Source: Chloroflexota bacterium (GTDB lineage: Bacteria > Chloroflexota > Chloroflexia > Thermomicrobiales > UBA6265). Taken from it: a stretch of DNA of 23,992 nt. The stretch covers positions 1 to 23,992 of the forward strand of contig JAFAEX010000089.1 in assembly GCA_023423795.1 (NCBI GenBank). The letters are read 5' to 3'. Both the position numbers and the translations under genes were made by a program. The notes beneath the pieces are model-generated. The model was given only the letters and a program-made list of their open reading frames with translations. It was not told the origin of the DNA and ran no database searches. Below are positions 6,078 to 13,450 of this stretch, in pieces. Every line of letters begins with the position of its first letter. The first letter of the stretch is position 1.

Positions 6078-8489
6078 ATGGATGGCAACGTCTTGTCAAG
6101 TGTTTCGATTGATGCGACGTCGATGGAGACGGCGCTCGACTACGCTCGGAGGGGCTTCAACCCGACGCCGCTGGTGCCCGGATCGAAAGCCACGCGCCTG
6201 CCGGACTGGAACAACACTACTATCGCCGAGGCCGACGTTCCGACCGTGTTCCGAGCGGACGACGGTATCGGACTGGTCCTCGGGGAGTCGTCGGGCGGGC
6301 TGGTCGTGGTCGACGTTGACAGCCCGGAGGCCGTGGCGCTCGCCGATCGGTTCCTCCCGGATACCGGGATGGTAGACGGCCGTCCCGGCAAGCCCGCGAG
6401 CCACCGGTTCTACCGCTGCAACCCGCTTCCGGCCTACGCCAGCTTCAAGAGCGCGGCGATGGGCGGCAAGGCAATCGTCGAACTGCTCGGGAAGGGCCGG
6501 CAGGTGGTCGTGCCGCCGACGACCATCGAAGGCAACCGGCGGGCTTGGGTCAGCGGGGGCGATCCGCTGCAGATCGACCCCGACGCCCTGACGCGGCGCG
6601 TGGTGCTGCTGGCGGTCGCCTGCGAACTCGCGGCCGTCTGGCCGACGTCCGGCGGTCGGCACGACGCCGCGCTTCCGGCCGCAGGCGGGTTGCTCCGGGC
6701 GGGCGTGGACGATTCCGACGTCGAGGCGATCCTCGGGGCCGTGTGGCCGAGCGCCGAGGATGGCGAGGTGGCCCGGATCGTCGCCGATACGGCCGAGAAG
6801 CTCGGGCAGGAGGGCGTGCCGGTCGCCGGCTGGCCGAAGCTGGCCGAGTTGACCGGGAACAAATCCGCCATCGACCGCATCCGGCACTGGCTCGGCGCGG
6901 ACGAGGGGGACGAGCGGCCGTCGGTCTGCGTCACCCAGGGCAACCTCGACCGCATGAGCAACCGGGCGTGGCAGGCGCTGGCGTCTGCGAACGAGGAGCG
7001 GCCGGTCCTGTTCCGGCGCTCCAACAAACCGGTTCGCGTCGAACGCATCGACGGCGGCGACACGGTGATCATCCGCGACCTCGACCGCGACCGGCTGCGC
7101 CACCACGCGGCCGGGGCCATCCGCTGGTACCAGATGAAGGAGGGCAGGCCGAATCCGGTCAAGCCGCCGGTCGAGGTCATCGCCGACATGCTGGCGCACC
7201 CGGACATCCCGCTCCCGGTGCTGGAGCGCGTGGTCACGGTGCCGGTGTTCGCGCCGGACGGCACCTTGCAGACGGCGGCGGGCTACCACCCGGCCGCACG
7301 GGTCTACCACGAACCACCGGCCGACCTGACCATCCCGCACATCCCGAGTCACCCGAGCAACGCCGAAGTCGAGGGGGCGCGGGCGCTGCTGCTCGACGAC
7401 CTGCTGGCTGACTTTCCCTTCGCGGACGACGCGGGCAAGGCGCACGCGCTGGCGCTGGCGCTGCTGCCGCTGGTCCGCGATCTGATCGACGGGCCGACGC
7501 CGATGCACCTGTTCGAAGCCGCAAAGGCAGGCACAGGCAAGGGCCTGCTCGTCCGCGTGCTGACGATGCTGACCACGGGGACCGGCGCGGCAGAGACGCC
7601 GCTTTCCAACCGCGAGGAGGAGTTGCAGAAGAAGCTGCTTGCGGTCCTGCTCGAGGGTCGGCCGTTCGTGCTGTTCGACAACGTGAACGAGCGGATCGAC
7701 TCGGCATCGCTGGCGGCGGCGCTGACCTCGACGGTCTACACCGACCGCGTGCTGGGCATCTCCGGCACCGCGCACCTGCCGGTCCGCTGCGGGTGGATCG
7801 CCACGGGCAACAACGTGGACATGACGACCGAGGTCGCTCGGCGCACCATCCGAACGCGACTGGTCGCCGAGGAGGAATACCCGCACCTGAGGAAGGACTT
7901 CAAGTACCCGAGCCTCGTCCGTCACGTCGCACAGCACCGGGGCCGCTACCTGGGGGCGTTGCTGACGCTGGCGCAGGCGTGGATCGCGGCCGGACAGCCG
8001 CAGGGCAGGGCCACGCTCGGCAGCTTCGAATCGTGGGCGGCCGTGATGGGCGGCATCCTCGACGTGGCCGGGGTGCCTGGGTTCCTCTCCAACGCCGCCG
8101 AGTTCTACGCGGCGAGCGACAACGAGGGCACCGCGTGGCGGGCGTTCGTCGAAGCGTGGTGGGAACGCTTCGGGCCGGAGCGCGTGACCGGAAAGGATTT
8201 GGTCGCGCTCGCCGCCGAGGCCGGCTTCCCGTTCAACGCGACCACGACCGACAAGCAGGCGATCGAGCTGGGCAAACTGCTCGGCAAGCAGATCGACGGG
8301 GTGTACGCCGGGTTCGCCATCCGCAAGCGGCCGGCGCCGCGAGGGTCGCGGTCGGCCTACGGATTGGAGGCGCGCAACGGGCAGGAGTGGACGCCGCCAG
8401 CACCGGCGGTCGAGTCCGGGGTATTGACGCTTAACGGCCGGGCCGACCCGAGCATCCTGTTGCAGGGCACGGGCAGGGTCGAGGGGTAG
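6078..8489 (+). CDS. Primase-polymerase fused to a superfamily 3-like/AAA ATPase (replication initiator)
   Basis: The 803-residue protein is the likely replication protein of the element. The N-terminal 180 residues fit the bifunctional primase/polymerase (AEP) domain: VVVDVDSPEA with the D-x-D pair (D79, D81), SHRFYR with His109, and KGRQVVVPPTT. A primase-C-like helical segment follows (RHDAALPAAGGLLRAGV, residues 194-210). The C-terminal half is an ATPase: Walker A AGTGKG (484-489), Walker B VLFDN (531-535), a sensor-like ATGNN (575-579) and arginines near 588-594. Such fusions prime and unwind DNA in plasmids, phages and phage satellites. The start at 6078 follows AGGAG. A 613-codon open frame antisense to it (6096-7937) is a GC-rich shadow. 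An origin probably lies nearby, perhaps in the repeat regions downstream. Confidence 0.9.
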   Translation: MDGNVLSSVSIDATSMETALDYARRGFNPTPLVPGSKATRLPDWNNTTIAEADVPTVFRADDGIGLVLGESSGGLVVVDVDSPEAVALADRFLPDTGMVDGRPGKPASHRFYRCNPLPAYASFKSAAMGGKAIVELLGKGRQVVVPPTTIEGNRRAWVSGGDPLQIDPDALTRRVVLLAVACELAAVWPTSGGRHDAALPAAGGLLRAGVDDSDVEAILGAVWPSAEDGEVARIVADTAEKLGQEGVPVAGWPKLAELTGNKSAIDRIRHWLGADEGDERPSVCVTQGNLDRMSNRAWQALASANEERPVLFRRSNKPVRVERIDGGDTVIIRDLDRDRLRHHAAGAIRWYQMKEGRPNPVKPPVEVIADMLAHPDIPLPVLERVVTVPVFAPDGTLQTAAGYHPAARVYHEPPADLTIPHIPSHPSNAEVEGARALLLDDLLADFPFADDAGKAHALALALLPLVRDLIDGPTPMHLFEAAKAGTGKGLLVRVLTMLTTGTGAAETPLSNREEELQKKLLAVLLEGRPFVLFDNVNERIDSASLAAALTSTVYTDRVLGISGTAHLPVRCGWIATGNNVDMTTEVARRTIRTRLVAEEEYPHLRKDFKYPSLVRHVAQHRGRYLGALLTLAQAWIAAGQPQGRATLGSFESWAAVMGGILDVAGVPGFLSNAAEFYAASDNEGTAWRAFVEAWWERFGPERVTGKDLVALAAEAGFPFNATTTDKQAIELGKLLGKQIDGVYAGFAIRKRPAPRGSRSAYGLEARNGQEWTPPAPAVESGVLTLNGRADPSILLQGTGRVEG

Positions 8490-8495
8490 GGGCTA

Positions 8496-8617
8496 TGCAT
8501 GCAGTAGCAGGCATACGCATACGGTGGCGGGCCTGCTCCTAGGTCGTGGTGCGGTGGCGGCGGCGGTGTCTCGGGAGCGGGCCGCAGACCGCATGCAGAC
8601 GCCTGCTACTGCATGCA
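8496..8617. repeat. Perfect 17-bp inverted repeat with extra GCATGC motifs
   Basis: TGCATGCAGTAGCAGGC at 8496-8512 is exactly mirrored at 8601-8617, 88 bp apart. A further GCATGCAG lies at 8591-8598 and GCATACGCAT at 8511-8520. It fills the gap between the primase and HTH genes and is a candidate origin, packaging-recognition or operator region. Confidence 0.85.
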
Positions 8618-8666
8618 GGGGTGGAATAGGGCGCCGGGATTTGGCGATAGCGGATTGGAGTTGGTG

Positions 8667-9188
8667 ATGGGCAACCCGTGGGATGAAGTCGAGGATACGG
8701 ACGACGAGCGTTGGGTCTGGACCGAGGAGAAGCGTCGGGCCTGCTGGCATCTGGCCGAGGGCCTGCTGTCGATTACCGAGATCGCCAAGGATGCGGGCAC
8801 CCACCGGCAGACGATCTGGAACTGGCGGCACAAGCCCGAGTTCCGGGCGCAGTTGAAGGAGTTCCGGCAGCGGCTGGCCGATGAGGTTTACGAGCACGGC
8901 ATCGCCGACAAGCAGGTGCGGCTGGCGCTGCTGGCGCAACGCGAACGCCAACTGCGCCGTCTGGTTGCCGCAGAACCCGACAACCACGCCGTCCTCAAGC
9001 AGTACCGGGGCATCCTGCACGACGCGGCACGCGAGGTCGGCGCACGGTCCGCCTTTGCCGACAAGGGCATCTACGAGCAGAACAACCCCGAACTGCAGCG
9101 GCCACAAATCGTCGAGGTCCGGGTGGGCAGCCTGCCGCCACGCGACGACATCGACGACCCCGAGCACGACCTGACGGATTTGGGGTAG
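8667..9188 (+). CDS. HTH DNA-binding protein, small-terminase/transposase-HTH-like
   Basis: The 173-residue protein has an N-terminal helix-turn-helix around residues 24-58: LLSITEIAKDAGTHRQTIWN followed by a basic helix. This resembles the phBC6A51-type HTH found in phage small-terminase-like proteins and in transposase N-termini. The middle is a long helix (residues 60-105) and the C-terminus is acidic. I chose the ATG at 8667 with GGAG eight bases upstream; an ATG at 8613 lies inside the inverted repeat. In phage satellites a TerS homologue redirects a helper phage's packaging machinery, and the inverted repeat just upstream would be a natural binding site. That role is inference; a replication or transcription regulator is equally possible. 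No large terminase is present. Confidence 0.72.
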   Translation: MGNPWDEVEDTDDERWVWTEEKRRACWHLAEGLLSITEIAKDAGTHRQTIWNWRHKPEFRAQLKEFRQRLADEVYEHGIADKQVRLALLAQRERQLRRLVAAEPDNHAVLKQYRGILHDAAREVGARSAFADKGIYEQNNPELQRPQIVEVRVGSLPPRDDIDDPEHDLTDLG

Positions 9189-9244
9189 CGGCCGTCCGGC
9201 GGGCCAGCGGCGGGGCCTGCGGTCATATATGCGGGGCATTCTCC

Positions 9245-9256
9245 GGGGTACCGTCC
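9245..9256 (+). repeat. GGGGTACCGTCC, copy 1
   Basis: The same 12 bases recur at 9872-9883. The two copies bracket the leftward two-gene operon. Confidence 0.6.
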
Positions 9257-9423
9257 TTGAATCTAGGGGCGGTACCCCCACCCATAGGGGTATGGGGGTA
9301 TTGGGGGTATACACCGATTTTTACGCGGCGTGACCTTCCCAACGCCATCGCCGCCAGCCCGATCTAAGCCGCAACGGGTCAAAGGCGACACCTGGCAGCT
9401 CGGCTGGCAATCAACATAGAGAA

Positions 9424-9462
9424 CGGGACAGTGTTCGCTCGGTACCAGCCAACACCGTCCCG
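9424..9462 (-). terminator. Hairpin ending the leftward small-gene pair
   Basis: CGGGACAGTGTT (9424-9435) pairs with AACACCGTCCCG (9451-9462) with a single mismatch. On the minus strand it starts four bases after the TAA of the zinc-ribbon gene and is followed by TTCTCTATGTT. Confidence 0.6.
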
Positions 9463-9466
9463 GTGG

Positions 9467-9604
9467 TTACTTCACGGGGACGAGCCGACCGCACTTCGGG
9501 CACGGGATTGACGTGCGCCGAGTGGTGGAGGTCGTCCGGAAGTAGGTGTTGCATCGGCCGCAGTAGCCGGTGATGACGTAAATGGTCCGTCCGCGCCTCG
9601 TCAT
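9467..9604 (-). CDS. 45-residue zinc-ribbon protein
   Basis: This very short gene (45 codons plus TAA) reads MTRRGRTIYVITGYCGRC, then a Thr/Arg-rich loop, then IPCPKCGRLVPVK. The two CxxC knuckles (C15/C18 and C35/C38) spaced 17 residues apart make a classic zinc ribbon, which argues it is real despite its size. It starts only three bases after the stop of the preceding minus-strand gene, so the pair is an operon. The hairpin directly after it supports a transcript end. Zinc-ribbon miniproteins in phages and satellites often bind nucleic acid or RNA polymerase; the role here is unknown. Confidence 0.7.
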   Translation of the reverse strand: MTRRGRTIYVITGYCGRCNTYFRTTSTTRRTSIPCPKCGRLVPVK

Positions 9605-9607
9605 GGG

Positions 9608-9802
9608 TCAGCTGCCCTTCCGACGGCGCTGGTCGCCACGGTCACCCTGTCCGGGCGGAACCGTGTTCTTGGCCGGCTGGCGACGATCGACCGGGAGCGA
9701 GTTTCGCACCAGATCGACTTCCTTGAACCGGCCCTTGCTATCGCGGCGGACGTAGGCCGGCACGCCGCCGACATCGATCAACTCGCGCTTGCTACCGCTC
9801 AT
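9608..9802 (-). CDS. Small basic hypothetical protein (64 aa)
   Basis: The protein is unrecognised. It has an N-terminal half that could form a small beta structure (GGVPAYVRRDSKGRFKEVDL) and a basic, disordered C-terminus rich in Arg, Gln and Gly. The start ATG at 9802 follows GGAGA. Its stop is three bases before the zinc-ribbon gene, so the two are co-transcribed leftward, against most of the element. The upstream region contains GGGGTACCGTCC, a sequence also found downstream of the pair. Confidence 0.6.
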   Translation of the reverse strand: MSGSKRELIDVGGVPAYVRRDSKGRFKEVDLVRNSLPVDRRQPAKNTVPPGQGDRGDQRRRKGS

Positions 9803-10160
9803 GCTTTTCTCCGCAGCCGACGAATCGGCAATTGCAACGACAGCGTTCGTCGTCGCGCTGACTCAAAGGCGGGGGTACCGTCCGCCAATTCCGCGGTGCC
9901 CGTCGGCTGCGGGGCATTCCGGCCGACACCACTACCTGTAGTATAGGGAAATGCGTCTACTACGCAACATGTGCCAATTGGTCAAGGCCACCACTCTTGT
10001 CAGAGAGGAACGTGCAGGGTGAACGTTCACAACTAGAACGACCACCTTAACTGGCATTTAGTCCTCGGCGCTTGTGGGAATGCGGATAAACCAGGAACGA
10101 ATACGCCCGAGAGGAACTAGTCCCCCCGGGCGGATCGTTTGGCAAGATCGAACCGTCCCG
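9803..10160. other. Intergenic region, A+T-richer, no gene seen
   Basis: The region must hold the promoter of the leftward small operon. It contains a 12-bp palindrome GTGAACGTTCAC (10019-10030), an overlapping inverted pair CGTTC-N7-GAACG (10024-10040), and the second GGGGTACCGTCC. No coding frame, tRNA or terminator is convincing. Confidence 0.6.
9872..9883 (+). repeat. GGGGTACCGTCC, copy 2
   Basis: It lies upstream of the 64-residue gene and could be an operator or a trace of cassette insertion. Confidence 0.6.
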
Positions 10161-10853
10161 TTAGTGCACGATCTCCAATCGGATGCCGCGAGCGTCGATC
10201 TGCGGCTCTCCGGGCAAGCGACCGGCGGTTCCGATTGCGTGTCGCCGGGCGGTCCACGCCGCCACGATGGCGTCGAGCACGTCGTCGGCCGCCGCCGGTT
10301 TCGCCCAGGCTCCGGCCGCACGTCGCTCCGGGATATCGACCCCGAGCGCTTCCATCAGCAGTTCGCGGCGCTCGTTGAATCCTTCGGCCGTCGCCTTGCT
10401 GTGCTCCATCGGCCGACCGGCCAGCGCCCAGAAGCTGACCTCGGGGTGGACTTCGAACACGCGGTCCTGCAGTGCCGGCGTCATCGCCCAGTTGACCTCG
10501 AGGATCTTCGGGAAGATGGCGAAGGCCTGCTGCGAGATGCCGCCACCGGTGAAGGTGCGTGACAGATCCGACGCCCGCTCGTAGGTCGCCGCCGTGACCA
10601 CCCGAGGGTCGGGAGCCGGGAAGACGCTGCTACGGCGCGCTCCGAGCACCTTGCGGGCTTCGACGTCGCACCGGCGCGGTTCGCCTTGCGCTAAGCCGAT
10701 GGGGATATCGACGCCGATGCGGGTGCCGGTGGGGTAGGCGGCGAGCAGTTCGGCGAACGAGCGGTGGATCGTCGGCGTAATGGAACGCGCCTCGTCGTCG
10801 TATTCGATGGCGAGCCAACCGCCCGGGCAACCGTCAACGCCGACGACGCGCAT
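10161..10853 (-). CDS. DUF429 protein, predicted RNase H-like nuclease
   Basis: The 230-residue protein begins MRVVGVDGCPGGWLA, the signature first strand of the DUF429 family, predicted from its fold to be RNase H-like. Other family landmarks are IGVDIPIGL, ARKVLGARRSSVFPAP, and the C-terminal AAADDVLDAIVAAWTARR with acidic residues that could complete a metal site. The ATG at 10853 is preceded by GGAGG; an in-frame start nine codons upstream lacks one. No enzymatic role has been established for the family to my knowledge. It is divergent from the XRE regulator at 10946, so the 92-bp gap may be a shared control region. Its presence beside defence genes may be meaningful. Confidence 0.88.
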   Translation of the reverse strand: MRVVGVDGCPGGWLAIEYDDEARSITPTIHRSFAELLAAYPTGTRIGVDIPIGLAQGEPRRCDVEARKVLGARRSSVFPAPDPRVVTAATYERASDLSRTFTGGGISQQAFAIFPKILEVNWAMTPALQDRVFEVHPEVSFWALAGRPMEHSKATAEGFNERRELLMEALGVDIPERRAAGAWAKPAAADDVLDAIVAAWTARRHAIGTAGRLPGEPQIDARGIRLEIVH

Positions 10854-10897
10854 CCCTGCCTCCGGGGTCGATTCGAGCAAAGTCGAAGGCGAGTTTC

Positions 10898-10907
10898 GGC
10901 GATCGCC
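10898..10907. promoter_or_regulatory. GGCGATCGCC palindrome in divergent DUF429/XRE gap
   Basis: This 10-bp perfect palindrome sits midway between the two divergent starts, a plausible autoregulatory XRE operator. It also contains GATC. Confidence 0.35.
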
Positions 10908-10945
10908 TATGGTTCGGTCAACGGGGTCCGGCCAGCATCGGCGGC

Positions 10946-11173
10946 ATGGAGCGCGGCTGGCCGGAGTTGGGGCAGGCGATCAGGCGCCGACGCCGTGAGG
11001 CGCGGCTGTCGCAGGAGCGCCTCGCCGAACTCGCCGGCCTGCACTGGACCTACCTGAGCGAGGTCGAGACGGCCAGGGTGAACCCGTCGATAGGGGTCGT
11101 GCGGCAGATCGCGGGCGCGCTCGGGGTCAAGATGTCTGAGTTGGTGGCGGAAGCGGAGGGAATAGGCCGGTAG
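10946..11173 (+). CDS. XRE-family transcriptional regulator
   Basis: This 75-residue protein is a single HTH domain: IRRRRREARLSQERLAELAG, then LHWTYLSEVETARVNPSI with the recognition helix, then VRQIAGALGV. Such Cro/C.BclI-size proteins repress their own promoter. Small XRE proteins also serve as controller (C) proteins of restriction-modification systems. It lies 400 bp before the HNH nuclease gene and could control the restriction genes, or the divergent DUF429 gene, or element excision. The start ATG at 10946 has only a weak ribosome site. The family call is firm; the target is unknown. Confidence 0.88.
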   Translation: MERGWPELGQAIRRRRREARLSQERLAELAGLHWTYLSEVETARVNPSIGVVRQIAGALGVKMSELVAEAEGIGR

Positions 11174-11213
11174 ATCTTAGAAAATGGCAGGTACGTTTTC
11201 GTCGAAGCACGGA

Positions 11214-11498
11214 CTAGATCTTGCCTCGCTTGCGCAACGACACGATAGCTGCTGCTAGAGCTTGCTCCGGCGTAAGTCCTTTAGTTTGAGCGGAGTGTCG
11301 TAGCGGTAAATTGGGTACCGTTGTCGTCGGTCTGAGCACGCATCGAAATCTCCTGCCAAGCCAACCGGGTTCGAGTTCCTCGATGAATGGCTCGTGTCCG
11401 TGGCCTCGGACAAATTTCTCGAGGCTGTCCTGGTCGTGGGCAACACCGAGATCGAGCTGGTCCAACTCAGCCAACCAATCCTTCGGCATCGGACTCAT
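11214..11498 (-). CDS. Hypothetical small protein next to the restriction genes
   Basis: The 94-residue protein is not recognised. It is acidic at the N-terminus and basic at the C-terminus, with the terminal helix LTPEQALAAAIVSLRKRGKI and a central RRFRCVLRPTT strand. Codon use is more A+T-rich than in the flanking genes, as in the following nuclease and methylase. It is divergent from the HNH nuclease (81 bp between starts). A second in-frame ATG lies three codons in. The ribosome site is weak. It could be a cargo gene associated with the restriction cassette. Confidence 0.5.
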   Translation of the reverse strand: MSPMPKDWLAELDQLDLGVAHDQDSLEKFVRGHGHEPFIEELEPGWLGRRFRCVLRPTTTVPNLPLRHSAQTKGLTPEQALAAAIVSLRKRGKI

Positions 11499-11579
11499 CG
11501 GCGACCCCTGCTACACGATATCGGACTAGTGACACCGACAAGGTTGCAATCGAGGAGATGTTAGGCGATCATCGGATGC

Positions 11580-12296
11580 ATGACGAGCGACCGCCTGCGC
11601 AAACGGATCGATGGGGTAACGGCGAGGCGCGCCAGGACCGTGCTTGACCATATCCTGAAACACGGTCAGATTACTACCGAGGAATTGAAGAATTTATACG
11701 GCTACGACCACCCGCCGCGAGCCGCACGTGACGTGCGTGAGCAAGGGATCCCTCTTGTTACTGTAAACGTCACGGGGTCGAATGGCCGGACGATCGGCGC
11801 ATACCGATTGGGTAGTGATGATGAACTCGACGAAAGGAAGCGCGGCGGGCGTCGGGCCTTTCCCAAGGCCCTGAAAGATAACCTCGTCGCTCTCACGGGC
11901 GAATCGTGTGCGCTCTGCGGAGGTCGTTTCCCGGCAAGGGCGCTACAGGTTGACCACCGCGTACCTTACGAAGTGGCGAGCGACGAGGACTTCGATGACG
12001 CCAATCTGGCAGCGTTCATGCTTGTTTGTGGCTCCTGCAACAGGTCCAAGAGTTGGTCGTGCGAGCACTGTGCTAATTGGACAACCTTCAAGGTCGAGGC
12101 CACGTGCCAATCATGTATGTGGGGATCCCCGGAGGTCTACTCGCATATTGCGATGGAGGAGCGACGATCGACACAGCTGAACTGGAGTGGATCAGAAGTC
12201 GCCGAGTACGAACGCTTGGCTACCGAGGCAGCTCGAGCGGGTGTGGACTTGGAGTCGTACTTGAAGAGAAAGCTGTCGTCGAAACCCGCTCTGTAG
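11580..12296 (+). CDS. HNH endonuclease, probable type II restriction enzyme
   Basis: The 238-residue protein has three parts. Residues 15-78 look like a winged-helix-type domain (VLDHILKHGQITTEELKNLY). Residues 108-160 form an HNH/treble-clef nuclease: CALCGG (C110, C113), LQVDHRVPY with D125-H126, and LVCGSCNRSK with C150, C153 and N154. Residues 161-180 form an additional CEHC...CQSC zinc knuckle. The end is helical. The adjacent convergent D12-class adenine methylase, 20 bp away, makes a restriction-modification pair the natural reading. A stop at 11562 leaves the ATG at 11580 as the first ATG of the frame. Codon use is A+T-richer than in the rest of the element. Recognition sequence unknown; a homing-type HNH role is less likely. 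Confidence 0.82.
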   Translation: MTSDRLRKRIDGVTARRARTVLDHILKHGQITTEELKNLYGYDHPPRAARDVREQGIPLVTVNVTGSNGRTIGAYRLGSDDELDERKRGGRRAFPKALKDNLVALTGESCALCGGRFPARALQVDHRVPYEVASDEDFDDANLAAFMLVCGSCNRSKSWSCEHCANWTTFKVEATCQSCMWGSPEVYSHIAMEERRSTQLNWSGSEVAEYERLATEAARAGVDLESYLKRKLSSKPAL

Positions 12297-12316
12297 CCTA
12301 ATCGCTTGCTTGTGGC

Positions 12317-13225
12317 TCACGTCACACCGTTGCCGTCGCGAACAGCGGGAGACAAATACAGTGATTCCACCGTTATCGCATCTTTGCCATTCAGCGTTGC
12401 CTGGGCTGAACGACCGGCAACTAGGTCCGTGCGTTGTAGCTGTAGAGTAGGACATAGTTTTTCGCCGTATGTCTTGTCGCCGGTACTGCCGTCGTAGCTC
12501 AAGATGAATGGTACCTGTCTTTCATTCAGTGTTCGGAGAACCGCTTCGAGCCTACTCTTGTCCAAACCTTGGTGGTAGCGCTTGTCTCGACCAACACTGG
12601 TTCCTTGCCAAGGAGGATCGAGGTAAACGAGATCACAGTCGCGGGCGTCGGCGAGGGCATCTTCGAAATCACCGGCGAACGTCGACGTCCTCTCTTTCAG
12701 CAATTGATGGGCTCCACGAATTTCCTCCCGCATCTTGACCGGGTGCATTCCCTTTCGGCGCCGATCCGGTGATTGGTTAAATGCTCCGAACTGATTGAAG
12801 CGAGGAGCGTTCTTGACACAGCGGGCAAGGAGGTACAGGAGCTTGGCTGGATCGGCATCGTTGTTGTAGGACGCCCTGACTTCTTCGTAGTGATCAAGAT
12901 TTTCGCCGAACTGATCGTTCCAAATCGCTTCATAGCGATCGGCGAGTGCGGTTGGTTCCATAATCACCTGGTTCCATATTTGGACGAGCGGGGCCAGCGA
13001 GTCGCCGATCACATACTCTGTCGCCACATCGCGCGACGCTGCAGCAATCGTGATAGCCGCCGAACCGGCGAATGGTTCAATCAGGCGCCGAAATTTTCGT
13101 CCACTGACATTGGCAAGAATGGAGGCCGCCAGCCGCCGCTTGCTGCCCTGGTAGGGTATGGGGTGCGGAAGCCTGGGAGCGGTGAGCCGCGGTCCTTCGA
13201 TAGCAAAGAGTTCAGCTTGTACCAT
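12317..13225 (-). CDS. D12-class DNA N6-adenine methyltransferase (Dam-like)
   Basis: The 302-residue protein has the D12/Dam order of motifs: PIPYQGSKRRL (about 23-33, the Y-x-G-x-K start), IEPFAGSAA (motif I, SAM binding, about 49-57), and VYLDPPW (motif IV, catalytic DPPW, about 199-205), then LSYDGSTGDKTYG. It would transfer a methyl group to adenine N6 and protect DNA from the convergent HNH nuclease. The C-terminal part LSPAV follows the usual family end. The start ATG at 13225 follows AAGGGG. Composition is A+T-richer than in the neighbouring genes, consistent with separate acquisition. The target sequence cannot be read; D12 enzymes such as Dam and M.DpnII act on GATC, but others do not. 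Confidence 0.9.
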   Translation of the reverse strand: MVQAELFAIEGPRLTAPRLPHPIPYQGSKRRLAASILANVSGRKFRRLIEPFAGSAAITIAAASRDVATEYVIGDSLAPLVQIWNQVIMEPTALADRYEAIWNDQFGENLDHYEEVRASYNNDADPAKLLYLLARCVKNAPRFNQFGAFNQSPDRRRKGMHPVKMREEIRGAHQLLKERTSTFAGDFEDALADARDCDLVYLDPPWQGTSVGRDKRYHQGLDKSRLEAVLRTLNERQVPFILSYDGSTGDKTYGEKLCPTLQLQRTDLVAGRSAQATLNGKDAITVESLYLSPAVRDGNGVT

Positions 13226-13450
13226 GTCAATCGCACCCCTTCTCTGCCGATAAACTCATTCCATGAAGAATATCACAGAATACCTTGACACTGCAATTGC
13301 TCAGCGGCGTACGTTCTGTTGGTGGATGAATTGAAGATGATGGTCATGGTCCGCCTGTCTTCGGCTGTCTTCATCGTCGCCGCCCTTTAGGGTAAACATA
13401 CGTCCTAATGGCCGATTATCGCGACGGTCGGCGATGGGGGGAATCAAGTG

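Larger units (their letters stand above)
9189..9466. other. Intergenic region with G-rich repeats and an inverted repeat
   Basis: No gene is apparent. GGGGTACCG at 9245-9253 is mirrored by CGGTACCCC at 9270-9278, followed by three close GGGGTA-type direct repeats at 9287-9309 and ATTTTTA at 9315. The 3' part holds the terminator of the leftward gene pair. Confidence 0.6.

Noticed and set aside
6096..7937. 613-codon open frame antisense to the primase-polymerase gene
   Set aside because: It is Arg/Asp/Val/Gln-rich with no domain and lies wholly opposite a gene with clear Prim-Pol and ATPase motifs. This is a typical GC-rich shadow.
8613..8666. Upstream ATG start for the HTH protein
   Set aside because: It lies within the 17-bp inverted repeat with no ribosome site; the ATG at 8667 has GGAG at good spacing.
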